64,000 nt of DNA, taken from contig NZ_SWKP01000005.1 of NCBI RefSeq assembly GCF_005871165.1, positions 124,001-188,000 on the forward strand, in the 5' to 3' direction. Made by a program: the position numbers and the translations under genes. Source of the stretch: Maricaulis alexandrii (GTDB lineage: Bacteria; Pseudomonadota; Alphaproteobacteria; Caulobacterales; Maricaulaceae). Below the pieces are notes generated by a model. The model made no database searches and was not told where the DNA came from. It was given only the letters and a program-made list of their open reading frames with translations. This document shows, one piece after another, positions 17,726 through 27,897 of the stretch; position 1 is the first letter of the stretch; each line of letters opens with the position of its first letter.

Positions 17726-18246
17726 TTATAGGGATAAGCGCGCCGCGGCGTGATCACAGGGGCCGAGATCACAGGGGCCGGGATCACGGGTGCGTCCAGC
17801 GACCGGACCTGACGGGTCAGGGTCGTGTTCGCACCGGCAAATCCGGTCTGCACCCGGCCCGAGGCATCGATCAGGATCAGGCCGCGAAAGGCGTAAACCG
17901 GCCGGAAAACCGGCTGCTCGACGCCGCCCGTCAACGATCCGGTGAAGAAATCATCCGCCAGCACAACCCGCTCCGGCGTCCCGGTGACCGGACCCGGCGC
18001 TGCCATCCGCACCGGCGCTGGCGCAACGGGTTGCGGTTGGCGCGGCGGCGCGCCGGCCAGGCGGAGCTGCGCTGGCTGTGCGGTGTCGGCCGAAAAGCGG
18101 CAGGCAGGTCCGGTATAGGTCCCGGCCCGGGCCGCTGCGATATCCTCGGCCGAGCAGACACGGTCCGGCACGGCCTGCCCCAGCGCACTGGCGGGCAGGA
18201 TGAGCGCGGCCGCGAAAGCCAACAGGATCGGGCGAAAGTGTGCCAT
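17722..18246 (-). CDS. Secreted hypothetical protein, Pro/Ala-rich
   Basis: 174 aa with a clear signal peptide (ILLAFAAALILPASALG, cleavage near residue 23). The mature part has two Cys that could form a disulfide (VCSAEDIAAARAG and GPACRFSAD), a Pro/Ala-rich linker, and a C-terminal tandem of A-P-V-I units (DAPVI-PAPVI-SAPVI), encoded by short near-direct repeats at about 17751-17795. No family recognised. Convergent with pyrF with shared stop bases. Confidence 0.65.
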   Translation of the reverse strand: MAHFRPILLAFAAALILPASALGQAVPDRVCSAEDIAAARAGTYTGPACRFSADTAQPAQLRLAGAPPRQPQPVAPAPVRMAAPGPVTGTPERVVLADDFFTGSLTGGVEQPVFRPVYAFRGLILIDASGRVQTGFAGANTTLTRQVRSLDAPVIPAPVISAPVITPRRAYPYN

Positions 18247-18311
18247 AGCGGCACACTAGCGCCTTCCCGGCGGATCACTAAGCCAATGCGCGCCTCAGGC
18301 GAAATGGCAGA

Positions 18312-18530
18312 TCAGAAATCGCTGATCATGCCCTTCTTCTCCCAGTCGCCGAAGCGTGTGGGTTCCGGGCCCTTGCGGCCGCCCAGCTCGACGGGGCGGT
18401 CCTCTTCCACGGCCTCTGCCCGGCGGGCCTCCGCCTCGGCCAGGGCCCGTTTGGCGGCCTCGCTCAGCGGTTTGCGCTCGGAGGGGACGGCGGACGCCTG
18501 CGTCCCGTCTTGTCTGGTCTCGTCAGTCAT
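18312..18530 (-). CDS. DUF1674 protein, SDHAF4-like succinate dehydrogenase assembly factor
   Basis: 72 aa. The C-terminus [19 protein letters not shown] is the diagnostic DUF1674 signature shared with mitochondrial SDHAF4/Sdh8, which binds flavinylated SdhA during complex II assembly. The N-terminal half is a charged helix. Divergent from htpX with about 40-60 bp between starts. A role in SDH assembly is family knowledge, as no sdh genes are in the window. Confidence 0.87.
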   Translation of the reverse strand: MTDETRQDGTQASAVPSERKPLSEAAKRALAEAEARRAEAVEEDRPVELGGRKGPEPTRFGDWEKKGMISDF

Positions 18531-18589
18531 ACCACTTATCTAGTCCGACACGGCCGCCAAGGCCATGCGTGATGGAGTTTGGACAACAG

Positions 18590-19486
18590 ATGACTGCCAA
18601 TGGTCTGAGAACCTTTATGCTTCTGGCCGGGATGACGGCCTTTTTCATGGGGATCGGCTATCTCCTGGGCGGGCCGGCCGGCGCCATGCTCGCCCTGGTC
18701 GTCGCAGCCGGGATGAATTTGTTCGCCTGGTGGAATTCCGCCGACATGGTGCTGCGCATGCATGGCGCGCGTGAGATCACCCCGTCGGAGACGCATCCGG
18801 CCCTGCGCCAGTATGCGCTGGATGTGCAGCACCTGGCCCAGCGCGCCGACCTGCCGCCGCCGCGCGTTTTTGTCATCGAGACAGACCAGCCTAATGCCTT
18901 CGCGACCGGACGGGATCCGTCGCACGCCGCCGTGGCGGCCACGACCGGCCTGCTCGCCCGCCTCAATCGCGAGGAAGTGCAGGGTGTGATGGCGCACGAG
19001 CTGGCGCATGTGAAGAACCGAGACACGCTGACCATGACCGTCACCGCCACCCTGGCCGGTGCGATCGGCATGCTGGCGAATTTCGCGCTCTTTTTCGGCG
19101 GCAATAACCGCGCCGGCCTGATCGGCTCCATCGCGTTGGCGATCTTCGCCCCGATGGCCGCCATGCTGGTGCAGAGCGCGATCAGCCGCGCCCGCGAATA
19201 CGAGGCCGACCGGATCGGTGCCCAGATCATGGGCAAGCCGATGGCCCTGGCCAGCGCGTTGGAGAAGATCGAGCGTTCGGCCCGCCAGACCCTGAACCCG
19301 GCCGCCGAGCGCAATCCGGCCACCGCCCACATGTTCATCATCAACCCGCTCAACGGGCGCAATATGGACAATCTCTTCTCCACCCACCCGGACACGGCCA
19401 ACCGGATCGCGAAACTGCGCGAAATGGCCGGCGCGGCCGCTCCGGTCCAGTCCGGACCCTGGGCGCCCCGGGGGCCGTGGGGTTAG
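18590..19486 (+). CDS. htpX: Membrane zinc metalloprotease HtpX
   Basis: 298 aa M48 protease that degrades misfolded membrane proteins. Two N-terminal membrane helices (about residues 8-45), catalytic zinc motif AHELAHVKN (about residue 135), two further helices and the third ligand in [10 protein letters not shown]. It ends with [14 protein letters not shown], also typical. Start choice: ATG 18590 gives the usual N-terminus ([14 protein letters not shown]); ATG 18572, six codons upstream, is also in frame and cannot be excluded. Confidence 0.94.
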   Translation: MTANGLRTFMLLAGMTAFFMGIGYLLGGPAGAMLALVVAAGMNLFAWWNSADMVLRMHGAREITPSETHPALRQYALDVQHLAQRADLPPPRVFVIETDQPNAFATGRDPSHAAVAATTGLLARLNREEVQGVMAHELAHVKNRDTLTMTVTATLAGAIGMLANFALFFGGNNRAGLIGSIALAIFAPMAAMLVQSAISRAREYEADRIGAQIMGKPMALASALEKIERSARQTLNPAAERNPATAHMFIINPLNGRNMDNLFSTHPDTANRIAKLREMAGAAAPVQSGPWAPRGPWG

Positions 19487-19558
19487 GGCCTACCTGCATG
19501 GCGGGTTTGCGGCCAGAAAACATCGACGGGACCGGGCCCGCGTGCTAGCTCCGCGCCG

Positions 19559-20863
19559 ATGACTGACGGACTTGCCTCGCGGCGCTCGGCCGCCCACGCC
19601 TACATGGCCATCATGTCCCAGCGCAAAACGCTGGAATCGGCCCTGGAACACACACGCGGCTATCGCGAGATGGAGGCGCGCGACCGGGCCTTTGCGCGCG
19701 CCATCCTGGCCACGACCTTCCGCCGCCATGGCCAGACCCTGGCCGTCCTGTCCAAGCTTCTCGCCAAACCGCTGGAAGAGACGCCGGAACCGGCCGTGGC
19801 CCTGCTCGTCACCGGCGCGACCCAGCTCCTGTGGATGGACGGTGCCCCGCATGCCGTGGTCTCCACCACGGTCGCCCTCGCCGCGGAGAACAAGGCGGCG
19901 TTCGGCCTGAAAGGCCTGATCAATGCCGTCCTGCGCAAGGTCGACAAGGAAGGCCGCGACCTCGCAGCCCGCACGGCCCCGCGCGACAATCTCCCCGACT
20001 GGATGGCCCGCGCCTGGCGCAAGGCCTACGGTCCCGGCGCCCTGGCCCGCATGACCAATGTCCTGATGGACCCGCCACCGCTCGACATCACGGTGAAAGA
20101 CCCGGCCGAACGCGAAAAATGGGCCGAAGCGCTCCATGCGGACATCCTGCCGACCGGCACGCTGCGCCGCCGGGAAATCGGCGATGTCACTCAATTGCCG
20201 GGCTATCGCGACGGCACCTGGTGGGTGCAGGACGCAGCCGCCGCCATTCCCGCGACCCTGCTGGGCGTGAAAGAGCGCGACCACGTGCTGGACATGTGCG
20301 CCGCGCCGGGCGGCAAGACGCTGCAGCTCTCCGCCCTGGGCGCCCGCGTCACCGCGATCGACAGTTCTGCCGGACGGCTGAAACAATTGCGCGACAATCT
20401 CGGCCGCACGCACTTGCGCGCCAATGTCGTCGCCGAGGATGGCCGCCGCTACAAGCCGAAAGGCCCCGCCGACGCCATCCTGCTGGATGCGCCCTGCACG
20501 GCGACCGGTACGCTGCGCCGCCACCCCGAGGCGGCCCAGATCAAGAAACCCGGCCAGGTCGCCAAAATGGTGAAACTCCAGCTGGAGCTGGCCAATGCCG
20601 CCGTGCGCTTCCTGCGCCCGGGCGGCACGCTGGTCCTGTGCACCTGTTCGCTACAGCCGGAAGAGGGCGAGGGGCTCGCCGCCGAACTCCTCAAGCGCCA
20701 GAGCGAACTCGTCGTGCGCCCGATCCAGGACGGGGAAGTGCCCGGTCTTGAAGACGCCATCACGCCGGAGGGCTGGCTGCGCCTCACCCCGGCCCTGTGG
20801 GCGGAAAAGGGCGGACTGGACGGTTTCTTCATCGCCCGCTTCGAAAAGCGCATTTCGGCTTAA
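19559..20863 (+). CDS. rsmB: RsmB-family rRNA/RNA cytosine-C5 methyltransferase
   Basis: 434 aa. An N-terminal NusB-like RNA-binding domain (about 1-130, SRRSAAHAYMAIMSQRKTLE) is joined to a SAM-dependent m5C methyltransferase. SAM motif is DMCAAPGGKTLQLSALGA; the PC motif is LLDAPCTATGTLRRHPE and the nucleophile motif LCTCSLQPEEGE, each with its Cys. RsmB methylates C967 of 16S rRNA in E. coli; the exact target here is inferred. It is followed closely by rpe. Confidence 0.9.
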   Translation: MTDGLASRRSAAHAYMAIMSQRKTLESALEHTRGYREMEARDRAFARAILATTFRRHGQTLAVLSKLLAKPLEETPEPAVALLVTGATQLLWMDGAPHAVVSTTVALAAENKAAFGLKGLINAVLRKVDKEGRDLAARTAPRDNLPDWMARAWRKAYGPGALARMTNVLMDPPPLDITVKDPAEREKWAEALHADILPTGTLRRREIGDVTQLPGYRDGTWWVQDAAAAIPATLLGVKERDHVLDMCAAPGGKTLQLSALGARVTAIDSSAGRLKQLRDNLGRTHLRANVVAEDGRRYKPKGPADAILLDAPCTATGTLRRHPEAAQIKKPGQVAKMVKLQLELANAAVRFLRPGGTLVLCTCSLQPEEGEGLAAELLKRQSELVVRPIQDGEVPGLEDAITPEGWLRLTPALWAEKGGLDGFFIARFEKRISA

Positions 20864-20923
20864 AATCACCGGGAAACGTGCGCATCGCTTGCGCGCGTGA
20901 GGCCCCGCTGTTATCGGATCGAC

Positions 20924-21583
20924 ATGTCCAAATCCGTGATTATTTCGCCGTCCATCCTCTCGGCTGACTTCGCCAAGCTCGGCGAGGAAATCCGCGCGAT
21001 CGACGAAGCCGGCGCCGACTGGATCCATGTCGACGTCATGGACGGGCATTACGTGCCCAATATCACCATCGGTCCGGCCGTGGTGAAAGCCCTGCGTCCG
21101 CACTCGAAGAAGACCTTCGACGTGCATCTGATGATCGAACCGGTCGACCCTTATCTGGACGCTTTCGCGGAGGCCGGATCGGACATCATCACGGCCCATC
21201 CGGAAGCCGGGCCGCATTTCCACCGCACGGTCCAGAAAATCCGCTCCCTGGGCGTGAAGGCCGGCGCGGCCCTCAACCCGTCCACCGACCCCGCGATCAT
21301 CGACTATGTCCTGGACGAGCTGGATCTGGTCCTGGTGATGAGCGTCAATCCGGGTTTTGGCGGGCAGAGCTTCATCGACAGCCAGCTGCGCAAGATCGAG
21401 CAGATCCGCTCGATGATTGATGCGCGCGGCCTGAAGACGATGATCGAGGTGGATGGCGGCGTGAACCCGGAGACCGCCAAATCCTGCCGCGATGCCGGCG
21501 CGGATGCGCTGGTGGCCGGATCCGCGGTCTTCCGCGGCGGGCCGGACGCCTATCGCGACAACATTCACGCCCTGCGCGGCTGA
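20924..21583 (+). CDS. rpe: Ribulose-phosphate 3-epimerase
   Basis: Interconverts ribulose-5-P and xylulose-5-P in the pentose phosphate pathway. 219 aa TIM barrel with [16 protein letters not shown], metal/catalytic [26 protein letters not shown] and VDGGV. ATG 20924 is preferred over the GTG at 20897, which would add a non-homologous leader. Only 5 bases separate its stop from the heparinase-like gene, so they are likely co-transcribed. Confidence 0.95.
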   Translation: MSKSVIISPSILSADFAKLGEEIRAIDEAGADWIHVDVMDGHYVPNITIGPAVVKALRPHSKKTFDVHLMIEPVDPYLDAFAEAGSDIITAHPEAGPHFHRTVQKIRSLGVKAGAALNPSTDPAIIDYVLDELDLVLVMSVNPGFGGQSFIDSQLRKIEQIRSMIDARGLKTMIEVDGGVNPETAKSCRDAGADALVAGSAVFRGGPDAYRDNIHALRG

Positions 21584-21588
21584 TCGTC

Positions 21589-23355
21589 ATGGCTCGCGCG
21601 GTGCGTCTGTCCGACTATGCCGGCGCCGCCATGATGGGTTTGCGCCGGGAAGCCTCCGCCACACTGAATGCGGTCGGACTTCCCATGGGCTTCCAGGGGC
21701 TGGGCGGCTTGCCCGACGCGCTGGATATCCTGCCCGACGATCTCTATGCCGCCGACCCTGACCGGGGCGAGGCCATCGCCGTGGGCCGGTTCGCCCTGGC
21801 TGGTGATGTCCATGTCGTCGAGACCGCCCGCGATATCTGGCACGAACCCGCACCGACCCGCGCCTTCGCCCGACGTCTGCACGGTTTCGGCTGGCTGCGC
21901 GATTGCCTGGCCAATCCTGAAGACGGCAGCGATGCCCAGGCCCGCGAGCTGGTGGACAGCTGGATCGAGGCCTTCGGTCGCTGGAACGGTTTCGCCTGGT
22001 CCCATGGTGTGCTCTCGGCCCGAATCCTGAACTGGCTGCGTTGTGGCGAGGTCCTGTTCAACACGGATGATACGGACCGCAAGGCGCGCCGCCTGCGCTT
22101 TCGCACCCTGCTGCGCCAGGCGCGCTATCTTCAGCGCTCCCTGCCCATTGCCCATGACGGCGCCATCCGCCTGCGCTGCGCCACCGCCCTGGCCCTGACC
22201 GGACTCTGCCTGCCGCGCCAGGCGGCCCTTCAAAAAGCGGGCCTGCAGGCCCTTTCGCGGGAAGTCGCCCGCCAGATCCTGCCCGATGGCGGCCATGTTT
22301 CCCGTTCGCCGCGCGCCTGCGCGGAAACCCTGATCGATCTGGTCACCCTGCGCGATGCCGCCGAGCGCGCCGGTGTCGCCTTGCCGGCCGACATCGACCG
22401 CGCCATGGACCGGCTCGCCCCGATGGCCCGCTTCTTCCGCATGTCCGATGGTGGCCTGGCCAGTTTCCATGGCGGCGGGGAATGCGACCACACCGCCCTG
22501 GCGCATGCGCTCGACCGCGATGACGTCCAGGCCAAACCCTTCGGTTTCGCACCCCATTCCGGCTATCACCGCGCCGAGGCCGGCGGCGCGACGATCCTTC
22601 TGGATGTCGGCAAGCCGGCGCCCGGCGCTCTGGGCACGAGCGCCCATGCCAGCGCCCTGGCCTTCGAACTCTGCACCTCCGCGGGGCGGCTGGTGGTCAA
22701 TTGCGGCTGGCATGACGACCAGCCGGCCTCCTGGCGCGAGGCGGTGCGGGCCACCGCCGCCCATTCCACCCTGACCTTGGATGAAACCTCCTCTGCCCTG
22801 CTCTTCACCCAGGGCTGGAAGCGCGACCTGCTGGGTCCGCGCCTGGTATTTCCCCCCGGCACCGTCACCGCCCGCCGCAATGAAGAAGAGCTGGGCGTCT
22901 GGCTGGAGGGCATCCATGAGGGCTATCGCAGCCGCTATGGCCTGTCGCATCGCCGCCGCGTCTTCCTGGCCAGTGATGGCGGGGATTTGCGGGGCGAGGA
23001 TGCGTTGTTCCGGCCGGTCTCGGACGGCCCGCCCGATGATGTCGATGTGCGCTGGCCCTTCGCCATCCGCTTCCACCTCCACCCCGATGTCCGCGCCTCC
23101 CTGTCACGGGACTCCATGAGTGCCCTTCTGGTCCAGCCCGATGGGGATGGCTGGCGCTTCCGCACCGATGGCGGACCGATCCGTCTGGAACGTTCCGTTT
23201 ATTTGGCAGCCGGAGCACCTCCACAACGGGCCACACAAATAGTAATACAGGGGGATGCCGAACCCTTCGGGGCCGGGGATCGTCCCCCGAACCGGGTTCG
23301 CTGGGCATTTCAGCGCTTGGGCCGTATCGGCGGCGCGGGGGGAGACACGGAATGA
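21589..23355 (+). CDS. Heparinase II/III family protein
   Basis: 588 aa. The N-terminal two-thirds is an alpha/alpha toroid (GFGWLRDCLA, WNGFAWSHGVLSARILNWL, VARQILPDGGHVSRSPRACA) and the C-terminal part a beta-sandwich (SALAFELCTSAGRLVVNCG, SRYGLSHRRRVFLASDGG), as in heparinase II/III polysaccharide lyases. No signal peptide is seen, so a cytoplasmic or envelope-linked sugar function is possible. Its stop overlaps the next gene's ATG (ATGA, 23352-23355), a FlaA1-type sugar dehydratase. Substrate unknown. Confidence 0.85.
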   Translation: MARAVRLSDYAGAAMMGLRREASATLNAVGLPMGFQGLGGLPDALDILPDDLYAADPDRGEAIAVGRFALAGDVHVVETARDIWHEPAPTRAFARRLHGFGWLRDCLANPEDGSDAQARELVDSWIEAFGRWNGFAWSHGVLSARILNWLRCGEVLFNTDDTDRKARRLRFRTLLRQARYLQRSLPIAHDGAIRLRCATALALTGLCLPRQAALQKAGLQALSREVARQILPDGGHVSRSPRACAETLIDLVTLRDAAERAGVALPADIDRAMDRLAPMARFFRMSDGGLASFHGGGECDHTALAHALDRDDVQAKPFGFAPHSGYHRAEAGGATILLDVGKPAPGALGTSAHASALAFELCTSAGRLVVNCGWHDDQPASWREAVRATAAHSTLTLDETSSALLFTQGWKRDLLGPRLVFPPGTVTARRNEEELGVWLEGIHEGYRSRYGLSHRRRVFLASDGGDLRGEDALFRPVSDGPPDDVDVRWPFAIRFHLHPDVRASLSRDSMSALLVQPDGDGWRFRTDGGPIRLERSVYLAAGAPPQRATQIVIQGDAEPFGAGDRPPNRVRWAFQRLGRIGGAGGDTE

Positions 23356-25259
23356 CACGGCCGACGCCGGAGACCCGTCAGACCGCGACGCATCGCAACC
23401 AGTTGTCCATGGTCGGGGTCGCCCTGTTCGACCTGTGTGCCGGGGCCTTTTCCATGTGGGCCGCCGTCCTTTTGCGCTACCGGTTCGAACCCATAGATCC
23501 GCCGGACCAGATCGTGCTGCAATCCGTGGCGGTCTTCGCCCTGTCCTGCGCCCTGGTCTTCCCGCTGGAAGGCCTGCACCGCGGCCTGTGGCGCTATGCG
23601 GCGCTGAATGATGCGGCCCGGATTGTCCGTGCGGTCATCATCGCCAATCTGGTCTTCCTGCCCATTCTCTTCCTGATCAACCGTCTGGAAGGCTTCCCGC
23701 GGACCGCCATCCTGATCGACATTCCGATCCTGATCGGCCTTTTGCTCGCCCCGCGCTTCGTGTTCGGCGGATTGCGCACCCAGGGCATACGCGCCCTGCT
23801 GCAGGTGGAAGACCGGTCCAAGCCCGCCGCCATCCTGGTCGGGTCGGCCGCCGATCTGGACGAAGCCCTGCGCGATCTGGACCGCCGCAATGGCGCCGCC
23901 CCCTTTCGGGCAAAAGGCCTGATCGAACCGAATTCCGAACTGACCGGCCACGCCATTCGCGGGATTCCCGTTCTGGGCGGACTGGGCGCCATTGAGGCCG
24001 GGCTGCGCCGTCTGGCCCAGGATGAAGCCAATCCGCCCCGCCTCGTCCTCGCCGGGGATTCTGCGGATGTGGAACTGGTCAACCAGCTGATCCGGATTGC
24101 CGCGCGCACCGGGGCCAAACTGTCCCGCGCCCGGCCGGCGGAAGGGCCGGGAGCCTTTTCCCCGGTGGAAGCCGCCGACCTGCTCAACCGGCCACCGCGC
24201 CCGCCGAACCTGGAACAGGCCCGGCCATTGATCGAGGGCAAGCGCATCCTGATCACCGGGGCGGGGGGCACGATCGGCTCCCAGCTCGCGAGGCTCGCTG
24301 CCACGCTCAATCCGGGCAAGCTGATCTTCTTCGATGCCTCCGAGGCCAATCTCTATGAGATCGACCTGGAGTTTTCCCGCCGGCCCCAGCGCATCGCCTG
24401 GCGCGCGATCCTGGGGGATATCCGCGATACCGACCGTCTCGACGCGGTCTTCGCGGAGGAAAAGCCGGATGTGGTTCTGCACGCTGCGGCGCTGAAACAC
24501 GTGCCGATGAGCGAGCTCAATCCCGGCGAGGCCGTCCGCACCAATGTCATCGGCACGGTCAACACGATCGAGACCGCCAAGCGCCATGGCACCCGCGTCG
24601 TCGCCCTGATCTCCACCGACAAGGCGGTCGAGCCGAACAATGTGATGGGCGCCACCAAACGCGCCGCCGAACTCTATGCCCGCAACGCCGCCGGCGATGG
24701 CAGCGAGACCCGTATCTGTGTGGTGCGCTTCGGCAATGTGCTCGGCTCCACCGGCTCGGTCGTGCCCCTGTTCGAGCGCCAGATCGAAGCAGGCGACCCG
24801 GTCACCATCACCGACCCGGAAGCCACGCGCTATTTCATGACCGTGGAGGAAGCCTCCGGCCTGGTCCTGGATGCCGCCGCCAAGACCGCATTCGACCCGG
24901 CCCTCAATGGCGCGCTCTACGTGCTCGACATGGGCAAGCCGGTCTCCATCCTGCGCCTGGCCCGCCAGCTTCTGCGCCTGCGTGGCCGGGATCCGGACAT
25001 GCCCGGCGCGATCTCGATCGTCGGCCTGCGCCCGGGCGAGAAACGTCATGAGAGCCTCGTCTATGATTTCGAGCGGCGCGAGGAGACCGGGATCGACGGT
25101 GTCTGGTGTGTTACGGGCCCCGCCCTGGACCAGGAACAGGTCCGGCAGGCGCTCGATTGTGTTCTGAAAACAACCCATTCCGGCCAGCGCGACGCGGCCG
25201 CACCGGCGCTGGAAGCGCTGTGTGCCCTGCGCCCGCGCGAGCGCGCCACATTGACTTGA
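23352..25259 (+). CDS. FlaA1/CapD-type membrane nucleotide-sugar 4,6-dehydratase
   Basis: 635 aa. The N-terminus has about four membrane helices (VGVALFDLCAGAFSMWAAVL and following, to about residue 120), then a CoA-binding-like Rossmann region and a C-terminal SDR domain with ILITGAGGTIGS (about residue 298), AALKHVPMSE and STDKAVEPNNVMGATKRAAE, where Met replaces the usual Tyr of YxxxK as in FlaA1/PglF. Such proteins make UDP-4-keto-6-deoxy sugars for surface glycans. Context with a heparinase-like gene supports an envelope polysaccharide role; no glycosyltransferases are adjacent. Confidence 0.88.
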   Translation: MTRPTPETRQTATHRNQLSMVGVALFDLCAGAFSMWAAVLLRYRFEPIDPPDQIVLQSVAVFALSCALVFPLEGLHRGLWRYAALNDAARIVRAVIIANLVFLPILFLINRLEGFPRTAILIDIPILIGLLLAPRFVFGGLRTQGIRALLQVEDRSKPAAILVGSAADLDEALRDLDRRNGAAPFRAKGLIEPNSELTGHAIRGIPVLGGLGAIEAGLRRLAQDEANPPRLVLAGDSADVELVNQLIRIAARTGAKLSRARPAEGPGAFSPVEAADLLNRPPRPPNLEQARPLIEGKRILITGAGGTIGSQLARLAATLNPGKLIFFDASEANLYEIDLEFSRRPQRIAWRAILGDIRDTDRLDAVFAEEKPDVVLHAAALKHVPMSELNPGEAVRTNVIGTVNTIETAKRHGTRVVALISTDKAVEPNNVMGATKRAAELYARNAAGDGSETRICVVRFGNVLGSTGSVVPLFERQIEAGDPVTITDPEATRYFMTVEEASGLVLDAAAKTAFDPALNGALYVLDMGKPVSILRLARQLLRLRGRDPDMPGAISIVGLRPGEKRHESLVYDFERREETGIDGVWCVTGPALDQEQVRQALDCVLKTTHSGQRDAAAPALEALCALRPRERATLT

Positions 25260-25314
25260 TCACCCGGCGTGGTAACTCGCCGCGCATCCGGGTGGATTGA
25301 ACGGAGCCCCAACC

Positions 25315-26910
<1,596 letters not shown>

Positions 26911-27012
26911 GCCAGGGCTTCCTCCCGCTTACATTAAAATGCGCGATGTTTGCGCGGGATGTGAATGCATCTTGCGTTGACGCTGCGCGGCTCGTGTCGC
27001 CATGGTCACGCC

Positions 27013-27897
27013 ATGACACTTGTCCGCCGGATCCTCATGCCTGTCTCCCTCGTCGCGCTGATCGCGGTATCGGGCTTGGGCGCCTGCGCGATCGGCAATG
27101 CGACCGGTCTCTCCGTGCCCCAGCGCAGCCTCGCCGAGCAGCGTGCCCTGTTGGACGGGCACATCGATATCCGCCGGCCCGGAAACGCAGCCGGACCGGT
27201 GCCCGCCTTGGTCATGCTGCATGGCTGCGGCGGCTTGCGGCAGGTCCAGGAGGCCTATTCCGACAGGGTATTGGAGGCCGGCTATGCCGTCGTGATCGTG
27301 GACTCGAACGGCGCGCGCGGGATTGGCCGTTTCGGAGCGATGAGCCGGGTTTGTACCGCGCAGACCCTGTGGGGGCAGGACCGGGCCGCCGATATCGCCG
27401 CCGTACTCGCCGAGCTGCAGGACACGCCCGGCATTGATGGCGACCGGCTCGCCCTTATCGGCTGGAGCCATGGCGGCTGGTCCCTCATGGAGGCGCTGGC
27501 CTTCTCCGGCAGCGGCGATCAGCCCCGCGGGCTCAGGGGTCACACCTTATCCCTCACCCCCCGGGTGCGGCTCGCCATCGCGATGTATCCCTATTGCGGC
27601 TTTCCGATGCGGACGTCCGGTGCGGATATCGATCCGGACATTCCGCTGCGGGCGATCCTGGCGGAACAGGATGTCATCGCGCCTCACGGGGCCTGTGAGC
27701 GCCGCTTCGAACGCGCCGCGGCCGCCGGTGTCGATCTGGACTACAGCGTCTGGGACGGCCAGAGCCATGCCTTCGACGAACCCAATCCGCCGCCGGATCC
27801 GCGCATCCGCTACGACGCCGAAGCGGCGCAACGGGCGCGGGAGCAAGTCATTGACTGGCTTGACCAAAGCTTCGGCACCCAGCCCGGTCAGGGCTGA
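27013..27897 (+). CDS. Lipoprotein dienelactone-hydrolase/alpha-beta hydrolase family
   Basis: 294 aa. N-terminal lipoprotein signal (PVSLVALIAVSGLGAC, lipobox LGAC). The body is an alpha/beta hydrolase: MLHGCGGLRQ oxyanion region, nucleophile elbow IGWSHGGWS, acid near AILAEQDVIAP and His in WDGQSHAFDEP, the dienelactone-hydrolase arrangement but with Ser as nucleophile. Substrate unknown. ATG 26965 is in frame upstream but would spoil the signal sequence. It converges with, and overlaps by 10 bp, the glutamate dehydrogenase gene. Confidence 0.8.
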   Translation: MTLVRRILMPVSLVALIAVSGLGACAIGNATGLSVPQRSLAEQRALLDGHIDIRRPGNAAGPVPALVMLHGCGGLRQVQEAYSDRVLEAGYAVVIVDSNGARGIGRFGAMSRVCTAQTLWGQDRAADIAAVLAELQDTPGIDGDRLALIGWSHGGWSLMEALAFSGSGDQPRGLRGHTLSLTPRVRLAIAMYPYCGFPMRTSGADIDPDIPLRAILAEQDVIAPHGACERRFERAAAAGVDLDYSVWDGQSHAFDEPNPPPDPRIRYDAEAAQRAREQVIDWLDQSFGTQPGQG

